DNA of 64,000 bases. It comes from Clostridia bacterium (lineage in GTDB: Bacteria > Bacillota > Clostridia > Christensenellales > Borkfalkiaceae). Under the pieces are notes generated by a model, which was given only the letters and a program-made list of their open reading frames with translations, was not told the origin of the DNA and ran no database searches. The stretch lies in the NCBI GenBank assembly GCA_017507005.1, contig JAFWBT010000016.1:1-64000 (forward strand), read 5' to 3'. This document shows, in pieces, positions 1-10,106 of this stretch (position 1 is the first letter of the stretch; each line of letters begins with the position of its first letter). Made by a program: the position numbers and the translations under genes.

Positions 1-380
1 CTGTCTTCCATCGTAGGATACTCAATCGTTGCGCCCGGTTCCATTTCTACCGTCGTTCTGCCGTTCATCCAGTCCATAGGATCGGTAACGATGGTCAAAT
101 AGTACACCGTTTCTTCTTCGCTGCTCGTAGCTTCTTCACTGCTTACAGTTTCTTCACTGCTTGTAGTTTCTTCGCTGCTTACAGGCGTTTCACTGCTAAC
201 AGGCGTTTCGCTACTAACAGGTTTTTCACTGCTTACGGGCTTTTCACTGCTTACGGGTTGTTCGCTACTTGCAGGCGTATTCACGGACGATTCTTCGCCA
301 CCGCCAAAACAAGCCGCGCCAGCCGCAGCCGTCATGCCTAAGCACAGTAACAATGCTGCTAATTTTGCAAATTTTTTCAT
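1..380 (-). CDS. Serine-rich lipoprotein with start of an InlB-like repeat, cut by window edge
   Basis: The gene starts at 380 with GGAGG nearby and stays open to the window edge, so the C-terminus is missing (126 codons seen). Residues 1-24 form a lipoprotein leader ending in a GAAC-type lipobox. A linker of repeated V-S-S-E and T-S-S-E tetrapeptides follows (about residues 35-85), then a sequence beginning V-Y-Y-L-T-I-V-T-D that resembles the opening strand of the Listeria-Bacteroides (InlB B) repeat in the 38232-38825 protein. Both genes follow a bacterial-Ig/beta-helix lipoprotein gene, so they are probably syntenic partners. It is likely membrane-anchored, with the linker as a spacer through the cell wall. 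The ligand is unknown. Confidence 0.8.
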   Translation of the reverse strand, partial: MKKFAKLAALLLCLGMTAAAGAACFGGGEESSVNTPASSEQPVSSEKPVSSEKPVSSETPVSSETPVSSEETTSSEETVSSEEATSSEEETVYYLTIVTDPMDWMNGRTTVEMEPGATIEYPTMED

Positions 381-480
381 GCTTTTCCTCCAAATTTTTT
401 ATTTTTCACGGTAGGCGACAAAAACATTTTGCCGCCTGCCGTATAATACTTTTTACCCGATTTTTCAATCGTTTTCGCTG

Positions 481-3400
481 TTAAACACCGCGAATTTCCG
501 TTCCATATACGCTCGTAGGCGCAGCTTCGCTAATCGGATCGGCGTTGTTGTTATAGAGCAAGAAGCCGTTAGACCAACCGCTACGATAAAGCATATGCTT
601 CAACTGATTGCCCGTACCTACGATATTGAATTCCGTCTTGTAAACGTTACCTTCTATCGTTACTTCTGCCGCCCATACACCGTCGCTCGTCTGCGTGTAG
701 TGGAAGTACACCCAATTACTCGTATATATCGTCTCCTGCTGGAATACGAATCTACCGTTGTTAATCTTCAATGCAAACCAAATATCGGTGTAACCGCTAA
801 GGTCGGTACCATCGAAGAAAGCGCTGCTAAGAGCCGTCGGCCAAGCTACGTAGCTGTCCAATCTCTTTACTTTCTCAAAGCCTTCCGGTGCTGCGATATC
901 GCACTCGATATCGTGCATCTTATCCGTTGCACCGCCTCTCCAAGCGCTGAATACGCTATCCTGCACAATCGTGCTTTCCGCTTTATCGCCCTTTTCGTAG
1001 TCTAAAATGAGGCTTGTGACGAAGTGTTCTCTTTCACCTTCCTTAACGGAAACAACGGTAACTTCATTTTTGCCCCAATCGAGCTTTTGCCAATCAACGG
1101 TGATTTGGTCTGCGCCGCTACCTATAATCTTACTGCCAAGATATACGTAGTTTTCTTCGCCGAGCCAGCTGTTATCGCCAATCGTCAAGATGGGATTCTT
1201 GTTATAAATCGTAGGCGTTCCCGTCGTTGCAGGCATTGTCACTTTTTTACCAAAGCTATCGATATATACCGTATGCGTAGCCGTGATTTCAGGATTGAAC
1301 AAGGAGGTTGCCGTCAGCGTTACCGTCTTTCTATACGCGGCTTCCGTTGCCGAAAGCTGACTAGCTGCATACGTTACGCCTTCCGTTTCTTCCAGCTCAA
1401 TATTTACGTAAGGATTGTTCGCAAGAACAACCATACTAAACCCTGCCACCAACGTATCGTCTACGTTCAAGAATTCGATAGGCGCGTTGCGGTCAAGCTT
1501 TGCCGCCTGATTTGCAAACATAGGAACCCCTTCTACTTTCGTCCAAATCGACTGGTCGAAACTTGCAAAGATATCCGTACCTTCAAGCAATTCTACGTAA
1601 GAGTGTTTCTTAATGTCTGCGCCCGATTTACTCAGCACGTCGTCGTCGGGACAAAGCGTAACTACGTTTTCAATCTTCGAGGGCGCACCCGCCAAACGAA
1701 TATTGAATGTAGGAGCTTTATTATACTCACCGACTTCTTTCGTAATATCCGCAGCCGACGCGTCAATAAGACAGTTTCTAGCCGTTGCGTTAGGACCTGC
1801 CAACGTCGTGAAGAACGAACCCATATATCTAGGAGTGCCGTTAATGCCCTCCGTTGCTTTATCGCCACCGAGTTTCTTATACTGAATGCTGACGTTTTCA
1901 ACCGTACCGTTACCTGCCGTACAGATAAGCGACTGATTTGCAAGCAACGTTGCGTTGGTGAACGATACGTTCTTAACAACACCCGTCGTGTTCAGATACC
2001 CAAAGATACCGCCGCCCTGCTTTGCGTCGCCCGAGGGGTTCTTACCGACCGTAACGCCGTCGATATTGTAGCCCTTACCGTCGAATACGCCTCTGAAACC
2101 TCTGCCAATATCCGTCGTAGAACCTTGAACGCCCCAAGCCGTACCCGTGTCCGTCATACAGGTAATCGTCTTATTGTAATCAATATCGTTACCCAAAATG
2201 AAATACCCGTCGTAATGCTGCGAGTTCACTTCCTTTTCAAAACGAACAGACCATTCCGTTTCATCCGTCTTGGCGATAGCTGCCATCTGGTCGAGCTCTG
2301 CCGCGTCGTTGATGATGAACGTATAAATTTCTGCATCCATCGTATAATAAACGAGGTCGGTCATCACGCCCAATACCTGTTCGCCCAAAAGACTAGCAGA
2401 TTTAGGGAATTTCTCTTTGTTGAACAAAACGGTGTTGCCGCTAACACGGCTGCTTACCTTTTCGCCGTGGAGCTCTACACTCTTAAGCGTACCAATCAAT
2501 TCGCTTTCCAGCGTTATATTGGTAAGATTTTCAATTTCCAATACCACCGATTCGTCGAGATGTACTTCGGGAGGAATAACTTTGCAAACGACCGTTGCCG
2601 TTGCTTCTTCTCCGTTGTACGTCGTCGTACCCGTTATGGTAACTTCGCCAATCTTTTTCCCAACGATAGAGCCGTTTTCCAAAATAGCCGCGTCGCCGTC
2701 CACCGTCCATACGATTTCCGCGTCGTCGTACTGTTCGCCGCCTTTCGTTACAGCGAAATCAAGCGACAAACTATTCGGCATTTCACCGATAAGGTCCGTC
2801 GTGGAAACGCTCGCCGCATAGCCAACCGTGCTGGGCTGAATTCCCAAATTCGTAGGCTTTATTTTCAGCGTAGGCGCTATCACGTGCACCGTTATCTGTT
2901 TGTTCGTATACATACCGCGTACCGTCGCCGATACGATAATGTCAATCGTTTCAACGTTAGCACCCGTCACCGAGATTACGTCGCCTTCTGCGCTAATCGT
3001 TGCCTGCGAATCCTTGGAATTTTCAGCAAACGAAACCGCATATTCGATATCTTCTGCAAGTATCGTCTTGTTCCATTCCGTAGCTACGCTAAATTGTAAC
3101 GTTTCGCCGTTCTCGATGGTATATTCCGCCGATTCCGCCGTAATCACGGGCACGTAAGACGTCTTTTCAACGTTCACGATACAAGTAGCCTTCAAGCCGT
3201 CTACTTCCGCCGTAATCGTTACTTTTTCAATCTTGCCCTTCGTCGTTACCAAACCGTTCTGGTCTACCGTAGCAACCGATTCGTCAGCCGAGCTGTATCG
3301 AACAGCCGAAGCCGTACCTCTTACCGTACATTCGAGCTGAACGGTCTCGTATTGTTTTACGTCCACCTGCTTGCTAGCAAATTTTAAGCTAACCGTGCTT

Positions 3401-3543
3401 TCTTCCTCGCCCGCAAACCAATCGGTACTGGAAGAATTTTCCGAAGAAGGTGCGCCCTGTTTGTTACAACCGATTGCCGTAGCCGCCGCCATGAACGTAC
3501 AGCCCAGAGCCAAACTTAAAAGCAATGCTTTCATTTTTTTCAT
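481..3543 (-). CDS. Modular surface lipoprotein: bacterial Ig-like domains, beta-helix region, TEVRGV module
   Basis: This 1020-residue protein has a lipobox (A-I-G-C26) and a short Ser-rich spacer. Three bacterial Ig-like (BIG2-type) domains lie at about 50-125, 130-222 and 225-322. A region at about 430-670 resembles a right-handed beta-helix or GLUG-type repeat, with phrases such as GYFILGNDIDY, FRGVFDGKGYNIDGV and GVVKNVSF. A C-terminal domain at about 860-1020 ends T-E-I-R-G-V and matches the module repeated seven times in the 12918-21761 protein. No catalytic motif is visible. It follows the DUF4838 lipoprotein by 19 bases and is the counterpart of the 38838-41792 lipoprotein. I infer a glycan-binding surface component. 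Confidence 0.85.
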   Translation of the reverse strand: MKKMKALLLSLALGCTFMAAATAIGCNKQGAPSSENSSSTDWFAGEEESTVSLKFASKQVDVKQYETVQLECTVRGTASAVRYSSADESVATVDQNGLVTTKGKIEKVTITAEVDGLKATCIVNVEKTSYVPVITAESAEYTIENGETLQFSVATEWNKTILAEDIEYAVSFAENSKDSQATISAEGDVISVTGANVETIDIIVSATVRGMYTNKQITVHVIAPTLKIKPTNLGIQPSTVGYAASVSTTDLIGEMPNSLSLDFAVTKGGEQYDDAEIVWTVDGDAAILENGSIVGKKIGEVTITGTTTYNGEEATATVVCKVIPPEVHLDESVVLEIENLTNITLESELIGTLKSVELHGEKVSSRVSGNTVLFNKEKFPKSASLLGEQVLGVMTDLVYYTMDAEIYTFIINDAAELDQMAAIAKTDETEWSVRFEKEVNSQHYDGYFILGNDIDYNKTITCMTDTGTAWGVQGSTTDIGRGFRGVFDGKGYNIDGVTVGKNPSGDAKQGGGIFGYLNTTGVVKNVSFTNATLLANQSLICTAGNGTVENVSIQYKKLGGDKATEGINGTPRYMGSFFTTLAGPNATARNCLIDASAADITKEVGEYNKAPTFNIRLAGAPSKIENVVTLCPDDDVLSKSGADIKKHSYVELLEGTDIFASFDQSIWTKVEGVPMFANQAAKLDRNAPIEFLNVDDTLVAGFSMVVLANNPYVNIELEETEGVTYAASQLSATEAAYRKTVTLTATSLFNPEITATHTVYIDSFGKKVTMPATTGTPTIYNKNPILTIGDNSWLGEENYVYLGSKIIGSGADQITVDWQKLDWGKNEVTVVSVKEGEREHFVTSLILDYEKGDKAESTIVQDSVFSAWRGGATDKMHDIECDIAAPEGFEKVKRLDSYVAWPTALSSAFFDGTDLSGYTDIWFALKINNGRFVFQQETIYTSNWVYFHYTQTSDGVWAAEVTIEGNVYKTEFNIVGTGNQLKHMLYRSGWSNGFLLYNNNADPISEAAPTSVYGTEIRGV

Positions 3544-3562
3544 AGTCGTTTACCTCCTTCTA

Positions 3563-5698
3563 TTAGTCCAGATCCCAAAGATCGGTGACAAGCGTCATCG
3601 GACGGCCTTCTGCGTGTATCTTGTTGCCCAGCGCATAGAAATCGTCAAGGAATTCCAGACGCATCTTCTTCAACGCCGATGCCTCGTACGAAGTTGCATA
3701 CGTGGTGCAAAGCACGAAACGAGGGAAGAGCGCTTCAATCATAATATGGTCTTTGTAAACCTTATACATTGCAGGATCAGCTGTTTTGTATTCATCTTCA
3801 ATCGCTACGAACGCTTTGTCCAAAAGATCAATCCAAGTATTTATCAAGCCTTCGGGCCAGTTTTCTTTATTCAACAGTTTTCTGTTGTGAATATTACCGC
3901 TGATTGCATAGTTTTCTTCAATGAAACGGCAACGCATAACTATTTCTTCGTAATACTGCTGCATATATTCGCCAGCCACGCCGAAGTTGTACTTGAAGTA
4001 CTTATCTACGTAATACTGATAGTCAGCGTTTACGTCAAAGTCTACCTTCGATTCCAAATAACGGCGCAATTTTTCAAAGCCGCCGTTCTTCGGGTTTTCG
4101 TAGTTGCCCTGCCAGAAGATATACTTCGCGCCGAGTTTCTTGAAGAATCTCGTCGATTCAAACATAGTATCGAACGAGTTGTACGGATACAAGATACCTT
4201 CCGAGTTCAGAGCGTATGCCCAAACGTAGAATTCGCCGCCTACGCCCGACCAAGACGTTACCATCTTTTCCCAAGACGCGTTCTGCGTTTCCGTATATGC
4301 GTGCGTCCAGTCTGCCGCGGACGTTGCCCACATAAACTGGATTCTAGGAGCGGTGTAAAGACGTTCGTGCGTGTTCGACCATTCCGTCAACAATTCGCTT
4401 TCCAACGATTCGCCGTTTTCGTCCGTCCACGCGTCTTCCCACGTCTGCATCGAACCGTCCGTATTGAACCACATTTCTTCCTTAGGAATACCTCTGCCGT
4501 CTTCCGTCAAAATGTAGTTACCCGTTGCGTCTTTTTCCGTGGGAGGAGCTACCGACGTATGATATACAAGCTCGAGGATGTTAAAGTCTTTATCCGGCCC
4601 AAAGATTGCAATCGCTTCGTCCGTTTCCAACCAAGCGTCTATCTGCACCGCTACACGGTTACAAAGGGACAGCCATGCACCTGCCATCGTACCGCCGTAG
4701 TATGCAAAGCTTGCCTGACAAGCCGTACACTTACAGTTTTGTACCTGCGGCGTGTTACCGCCGATATCGTGCTGTGCAATCATGATGTTGTCCACGTGAG
4801 GGTTCTCCTTCATGAACTTCTTCACCTTTTCGGTGAGGTGGTTGATAAGCCCCGTATACGTTTCCTTATCGCCACGGGACGTCCAGCAACCCTGCCAACG
4901 CGTAGAGTCGTTAGAAGCCCAGTTCGGGTTTTCATCCGCCTCTTCCAAGGATACGAATTCGTACCAGTTATGGCAGAACGAACCGTTGTTGGGGTTGATG
5001 AAAATCTGCGTATAGGTAAAGCCCATACCGAATATTTCTGCGTTGCTAAGAGCGCCGCCGTTTTGACGATAGTCAAAGTCGGGACGTTCTACGATATCCA
5101 TTGCAGGCATCACCTTACCGTCTTTTTCAAAAATGATAAGGTCTTCTGCGAACATATCGTAGCCGAGCACTTCACGTAAGAACGCGAGCGCGCCCATCTG
5201 ATAGCCGTTTTCGGTGTATGCGTTGATGAATACGTTTTTATCAACCGTCTGCACCTGATAGCCTGACATACCGATTTCTTCATACGTGGGGATTTCGCCG
5301 CCCCATTCTATAAACAACTCTTCACAGCCAACGAAGATATAATGTTTATCTCTTTCAATATCTTGCATCATTGAAAATTCAATAACTTCGAGCTGTTTAC
5401 CCGTAGCCGCCAACGTCTGCGTAGCGATATAACCGCCGGCTTTTGAATGTGTTGCGTCGCCGATAATAACCTTATATTCGCTCTGTCCGTTTACTACGTA
5501 ATCGCTAACGGGTGCGTCGAAATCTACGTTTACGTTATGTAACGTGCCTTCTACGTACGTTTCCGTCTTTTCGGTGACTACGCCGCCTACCGTCGAGCCT
5601 GCGCCGCTATTTTCTGCATTATTATTAGGAGTACCGCAAGCACTTGCGAACGTACAAGCCGCTAATAACAATGCTGTCATTAATTTTTTAATTTTCAT
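3563..5698 (-). CDS. DUF4838 family lipoprotein, putative surface glycosidase-like protein
   Basis: The 711-residue lipoprotein has lipobox A-S-A-C21. Residues about 70-200 look like the alpha/beta domain seen before DUF4838 and GH67-type barrels (Y-K-V-I-I-G, then N-G-Y-Q-M-G-A-L-A-F-L). The DUF4838 core contains ERPDFDYRQ (about 204-212) and a C-K-C-T-A-C cluster at 322-327, matching the C-x-C-x-x-C motif typical of the family. DUF4838 proteins are TIM-barrel-like and have no activity I can state as established. The order importer, Ig protein, DUF4838, Ig/beta-helix lipoprotein repeats at 38838-53794. A role in carbohydrate cleavage or binding at the cell surface is inferred from context. 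Confidence 0.85.
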   Translation of the reverse strand: MKIKKLMTALLLAACTFASACGTPNNNAENSGAGSTVGGVVTEKTETYVEGTLHNVNVDFDAPVSDYVVNGQSEYKVIIGDATHSKAGGYIATQTLAATGKQLEVIEFSMMQDIERDKHYIFVGCEELFIEWGGEIPTYEEIGMSGYQVQTVDKNVFINAYTENGYQMGALAFLREVLGYDMFAEDLIIFEKDGKVMPAMDIVERPDFDYRQNGGALSNAEIFGMGFTYTQIFINPNNGSFCHNWYEFVSLEEADENPNWASNDSTRWQGCWTSRGDKETYTGLINHLTEKVKKFMKENPHVDNIMIAQHDIGGNTPQVQNCKCTACQASFAYYGGTMAGAWLSLCNRVAVQIDAWLETDEAIAIFGPDKDFNILELVYHTSVAPPTEKDATGNYILTEDGRGIPKEEMWFNTDGSMQTWEDAWTDENGESLESELLTEWSNTHERLYTAPRIQFMWATSAADWTHAYTETQNASWEKMVTSWSGVGGEFYVWAYALNSEGILYPYNSFDTMFESTRFFKKLGAKYIFWQGNYENPKNGGFEKLRRYLESKVDFDVNADYQYYVDKYFKYNFGVAGEYMQQYYEEIVMRCRFIEENYAISGNIHNRKLLNKENWPEGLINTWIDLLDKAFVAIEDEYKTADPAMYKVYKDHIMIEALFPRFVLCTTYATSYEASALKKMRLEFLDDFYALGNKIHAEGRPMTLVTDLWDLD

Positions 5699-5713
5699 AG
5701 CTCATACCTCCTA

Positions 5714-8700
5714 TTATTTCGTAACCATAATGCTATGCGTTATGGATGCCATATTGCCGTGTTCGTCCAATACCATTACAAGGAACTTATATTCGCCCTC
5801 GTACATACATTCGATCGAATTTTGCATATCGTCGAACAAGTAGAAGATACCCATCGGGCTGTATACACCGCGCATAACCTGTATGTTTTCGTTCGCGGAA
5901 ATGTTATCGCGATATACGAAATTGGGCAAGGTAATCGTTTCGCCTACCTTCGCCGTCGTCTGCGTTGCGTTGGTGAATACTACCTGAGGATTTTCCTCGT
6001 CGATAACGAATACCGTTTTCACGAGCGAAAGAGGATTGCTAACAACCCAATCTTTTTCCGTGATATTATACACGATTTGATATCTGCCGTACTGCGACAA
6101 CGTAATGAAACGGGATACGTCCGTTGCTACTTTATTCAACGAAACGCCGTTGTTATCCGTTACGATCGTACCATCGGGCGCGTATACCGTCAACGTCAAT
6201 TCCGTAATCGGTGCGAACGCGTCGTTTGCAACTGCGGGATAGATTTCAATGACTTGGTTCAACGATTTGCTACCGCCGAAGTCGCCCAAGATCTTGAACG
6301 CAGGAGCGAACACGTCAAGGTTTCTTCTCGAAATGTTAGCGCCGTTGATGCTGAGGAATTTATAGCCCGCGCCAGCCTTTGCGTTTAACATATCTACGTG
6401 TACGTAAATAAGGTTGGACGAGAAGCCCGTAAATGCTTCGCCGTTTACCGTCGACTTGACAGAAATGTTCATACCACCGAAGGTAACCTTGCCGTTGTTA
6501 TACGCCACCGTATACTGTTTATCCGCTGCCAGCGTCGTATTCGTGATGTCCAAAGATTCGTCGCCTACTGTGAACGTCGTACCCGTCGGCTTTACTTTCA
6601 GCGAAATCTTAATCTGTTCGTTTTCGTTCTGAGAATCGGTGAGCGTGATTACGAGTTCGGAGAAATTCGTCTTCGCCGCAATACCCTCAAACAACAGATT
6701 GAAATTGTCTACGAGCTGAGGAGTAGCAAACGTCCAACCGCAAACTTCGCTGTCTTCGTTCGCCGTAATTTCAATACCTGCACTCAGCCATTCGTCGTTT
6801 GCATCCTTATACGAGGTGCTGAAACCTTCACCGTAGATATAGTTTTTCGCGATAATCGCGCCCATACCTTTTACAAGTACGGCAGGCACTTCTCTTGCGA
6901 GCACCTCTTTGCCGTTATACTGGTAGGAAATCGTTACCATATCGCCGTTTTCTGCAACGGAAGGCGTGAATTTATCCCCTGCCGTGTACGTCTTTTCACC
7001 GTTCTTATCGGTTACGACAACGCTACAAACTTTGCTGTCCGGTCTGCCGCTCGAATAATCGATTGCGTGGATTACAGGCAACGTATATTCGCTATCCGAT
7101 ACGAATATCTGCGGCAATACGGGTTTATCCAAAACAACGTAGTTATCGCCAGGCGTTGCGTTTACGACGTATTCCGCCGTACCCGTTCTGCCGATATAGT
7201 CGGTAACAGTGTATTTAACCGTCCATTCGCCTTGCTTCTCGGGCAAGAAACCGTCCGTGATTTCATAGGATTCTTCCCCTAACGTTGCGGTGATTTTTAA
7301 CGTTGCAGAACCGCTGTCACCAAAATAGGTGGGCTGTTCTACGGGTACCCAATAACCAAGCGTCGCTTCCGTTACGACGTTGGTGGGCAAATTCACCGTA
7401 ATCGAGCCAAGGTCTTCCTCTACATATACGTTACGCGTTTCAATCGCCGTATTACCCAATGCGTCTTTCGCTTCGTATACAATCGTATGCCAACCTGCAA
7501 CGCTAGGCTTGAACGCACCGTTCTTAACGCCTACGTTGATGGGAGTGGAGCTTCCGTAATCGCGATAAACGCTCGTCTTTACGGCACAAGAATCCGAATA
7601 GAAATCGAACGCCGTTGCCGCAGGAATCTTATATTCGTAGCCTACCTGACCTTGCGGCATTTCTTCCGCTGCCATCGATACGTCAATTATAGGAGGTTCG
7701 CTTTCCGTGAACGAATTTTTGGTGACGTCAATACCGAACACGCTCGTAATACAAAAGCTTGCCGTCGTACCAGCGTATTCCGTCGCCGTAATCGTCATCT
7801 TCGCTTTGCCGCTAGGGAAGCCTTCCCAAGGCTTTTCAAAGAGTGCCTTGTTGTTCAAATTCGCAATATGCGCGTTCGATACCTTCATTTCCGTGCTGGC
7901 AGGATCGTACATAATATAGGTCTTATATACGTCGGGAGCAATCTCAACAGGTTCGCCGCTCCACGAGAAATCCTTGTTCATTACTGCGCTGAACGTATGG
8001 TTGTGCGGCGTACCGGGAATATCAAACTTATATTTCCCTCTTTCGCAGCCGACAGTCGACTGATTGTATACGGTTACGTCCGTATACGTAATATGCAAAC
8101 CGTTTACTTCCGAAGGCCAACGTCTTACCTGTATTTGCATTTGCGCCGAGCTATCCGTAGGATCGGTGAGCGTGATGATGATTCTGCTGAAATCGTAAAC
8201 ACCACGCGCTTCGGGCGTAACGAACAGCTCAATCAGCTTATCCCCGCTCGTCAATTTATCAAAATCGATAAGCTGCGAGAACGTAAGCACGTCACCTTGC
8301 TTCATATGCACGAGGATACCGTTAGAGTTTGCGCCGAAATTCGTATACGTACCGTATTCAGCGCTACTTTCGTCGTTTTGTACGAAATACGCTTTATTTT
8401 CTACGGTGAAATTCTTTTCTTCAACGTAATGAGTATCCCCTACTACTGCGCGATAGGTAACCGTATAAACGCCCGCTTGGCTGAGCTTGATATCGTCATC
8501 CGACACGGTCAAGCCGTCGGGATAGGTGACGGTAGCCGTAGCAGCCACCGTTTCCCCATCAACCTCTACCATAGCCTCAGGAACGTCAAACGAAGTACCA
8601 AACGCATATGTATTGTCCATCGCGCCGATTTGCCAATTTTCCGCAACGCCGGTAACGACGTCTTGCTGCGATGCAAGCGCGCCACCACCTACCGTTGCGG

Positions 8701-8749
8701 CGATTGCCATCGTCGCTAATATGGACGTTATCCATAATTTTTTCTTCAT
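5714..8749 (-). CDS. Large secreted Ig-rich protein, paralogue of the 49776-52877 protein
   Basis: The 1011-residue protein has an N-terminal signal peptide (cleavage probably after A-L-A near residue 26) and no lipobox or C-terminal anchor. An Ig-like domain (about 38-120) is followed by a beta-sandwich-like region (about 121-350). Several Ig-like domains with A-x-D-x-x-G-N phrases follow, then a second beta-sandwich-like copy (about 640-800) and further Ig-like domains. It aligns along its length with the 49776-52877 protein, for example at the G-A-N-S-N/E-G-I/L block near residue 140. Both are encoded between the second permease and a DUF4838 lipoprotein. It may be a scaffold or binding protein that serves the importer. 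No enzymatic motif was found. Confidence 0.8.
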   Translation of the reverse strand: MKKKLWITSILATMAIAATVGGGALASQQDVVTGVAENWQIGAMDNTYAFGTSFDVPEAMVEVDGETVAATATVTYPDGLTVSDDDIKLSQAGVYTVTYRAVVGDTHYVEEKNFTVENKAYFVQNDESSAEYGTYTNFGANSNGILVHMKQGDVLTFSQLIDFDKLTSGDKLIELFVTPEARGVYDFSRIIITLTDPTDSSAQMQIQVRRWPSEVNGLHITYTDVTVYNQSTVGCERGKYKFDIPGTPHNHTFSAVMNKDFSWSGEPVEIAPDVYKTYIMYDPASTEMKVSNAHIANLNNKALFEKPWEGFPSGKAKMTITATEYAGTTASFCITSVFGIDVTKNSFTESEPPIIDVSMAAEEMPQGQVGYEYKIPAATAFDFYSDSCAVKTSVYRDYGSSTPINVGVKNGAFKPSVAGWHTIVYEAKDALGNTAIETRNVYVEEDLGSITVNLPTNVVTEATLGYWVPVEQPTYFGDSGSATLKITATLGEESYEITDGFLPEKQGEWTVKYTVTDYIGRTGTAEYVVNATPGDNYVVLDKPVLPQIFVSDSEYTLPVIHAIDYSSGRPDSKVCSVVVTDKNGEKTYTAGDKFTPSVAENGDMVTISYQYNGKEVLAREVPAVLVKGMGAIIAKNYIYGEGFSTSYKDANDEWLSAGIEITANEDSEVCGWTFATPQLVDNFNLLFEGIAAKTNFSELVITLTDSQNENEQIKISLKVKPTGTTFTVGDESLDITNTTLAADKQYTVAYNNGKVTFGGMNISVKSTVNGEAFTGFSSNLIYVHVDMLNAKAGAGYKFLSINGANISRRNLDVFAPAFKILGDFGGSKSLNQVIEIYPAVANDAFAPITELTLTVYAPDGTIVTDNNGVSLNKVATDVSRFITLSQYGRYQIVYNITEKDWVVSNPLSLVKTVFVIDEENPQVVFTNATQTTAKVGETITLPNFVYRDNISANENIQVMRGVYSPMGIFYLFDDMQNSIECMYEGEYKFLVMVLDEHGNMASITHSIMVTK

Positions 8750-8787
8750 TTTCTATCTCCTTAATTTTCTTAGCTATAAAAACCTGC

Positions 8788-10095
8788 TTATCCTTTAATA
8801 CCGCCGATAGAAAGGTTACCCATCAATCTTTCATGCAATGCAATGAACAATATCAGGATTGGCGTCATCAATACCGTGGTCGCCATCATCTTAATCGGGG
8901 GTCTATCCATACCGATTTTGTATTTCACCCCAGGCACGGCAATCTTCGTCGAAGATTCTTGTACCTTGAAGAGGAAATACGCCAACGTGGGATAACTCGG
9001 CATATACAAAAGTGCCATCTGATAGTCATTCCAAAACTGTATGAACGTAATCAGCGTTATCGTCAAAAAGACGTTGGTAACGAGCGGCAGACAAATTTTC
9101 GTCATAATGCACCAATCGCTGGCGCCGTCAATCATTGCCGCTTCGCTATACGTCATCGGTATCCCCTTAAACGTTTCGTAGAACACGAGGAAATACATAC
9201 CGACAAAGCCTGCCTTTAAGACTAAGAACCCATATCGGGTATTCCAAAGCCCTATCGCCGTCAATATTTCGACTTCCGACGCCTGCGCGCCCACGATGGG
9301 AATTACCATAACAACAATAACGATGCCGTAAAGGATTTTTGAATAGAAATAGTTGTATCTTGCCGCGAGGTACGCCACTAAACAGGTGACCGCCGCGTTC
9401 ATTAACGAACCGCCAAGCGCGTAGGATAAAGAGTTTACAATAATCTCAAAGAAACCTACGTTTATACGGCCCGAATTACTGCCCATCCACGTCGTTTCCG
9501 AGAACGCAAGCAGGGCGTTAAAGTTTACAAACGTAAAGCCTTTCTGCCCGTTTTTCGTCGTCGGGAACCAAATGGGGTTCTTATTGAAGTCCATGGGGTG
9601 TTTGAAAATCTGCATAACAGCCCACAGCAACAAGAAGAGCAAGATTGCTACGTAAACGGACAAGATGACAAGCATCGAAACGGTGAGCGGCGAGAATTTG
9701 TCGTGCTGAGGTGTTTTACGCTTTTTCTTTTTAGGCGTAACGGTCGCCGCAGGCGTTACCACAGGTGTTGCCACGGATGCTGCCGCAGGTGTTGCCACGG
9801 ACGCTGCCTCAGGCATTGCCACAGGTGCTACCACGGGCATTTCCATAGGCGTTTCCGCAGGCGTTTCACAAACCTCTACGCTCGCAATCGTTTCTTCTTC
9901 TGCCAAATCTGCAGGAGCAACTTCCCGCAAATTTCTATACTTTTTCAGAGCGAACAGCTTTCTACAAACGGGACAATAATACGCGTATTTTTTATCGCTT
10001 ACGCGCATCGCCGTACAGCAGCCGGGGCATATCGTAGTCAGCTTTTCTTCCGTTTCAGGAGCGCTATTTGCTAACAATTTTTCATTTTCTTGCAT
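8788..10095 (-). CDS. Sugar ABC transporter permease (MalG type) with N-terminal zinc-ribbon extension
   Basis: This 435-residue protein uses ATG at 10095, preceded by AAGGAGGG; a longer reading would overlap the upstream stop. The C-terminal ~290 residues are a typical carbohydrate-uptake permease with six hydrophobic segments and the EAA loop (E-A-A-M-I-D-G-A). Unusually it begins with a cytoplasmic extension holding C-P-G-C (23-26) and C-P-V-C (41-44), which looks like a zinc ribbon. A low-complexity Ala/Pro/Val/Met/Thr linker and a Lys-rich stretch follow before the first membrane helix. The paralogue at 52904-53794 lacks this extension. It pairs with the permease at 10107-11033. Confidence 0.92.
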   Translation of the reverse strand: MQENEKLLANSAPETEEKLTTICPGCCTAMRVSDKKYAYYCPVCRKLFALKKYRNLREVAPADLAEEETIASVEVCETPAETPMEMPVVAPVAMPEAASVATPAAASVATPVVTPAATVTPKKKKRKTPQHDKFSPLTVSMLVILSVYVAILLFLLLWAVMQIFKHPMDFNKNPIWFPTTKNGQKGFTFVNFNALLAFSETTWMGSNSGRINVGFFEIIVNSLSYALGGSLMNAAVTCLVAYLAARYNYFYSKILYGIVIVVMVIPIVGAQASEVEILTAIGLWNTRYGFLVLKAGFVGMYFLVFYETFKGIPMTYSEAAMIDGASDWCIMTKICLPLVTNVFLTITLITFIQFWNDYQMALLYMPSYPTLAYFLFKVQESSTKIAVPGVKYKIGMDRPPIKMMATTVLMTPILILFIALHERLMGNLSIGGIKG

Positions 10096-10106
10096 AATCG
10101 CCCTCC

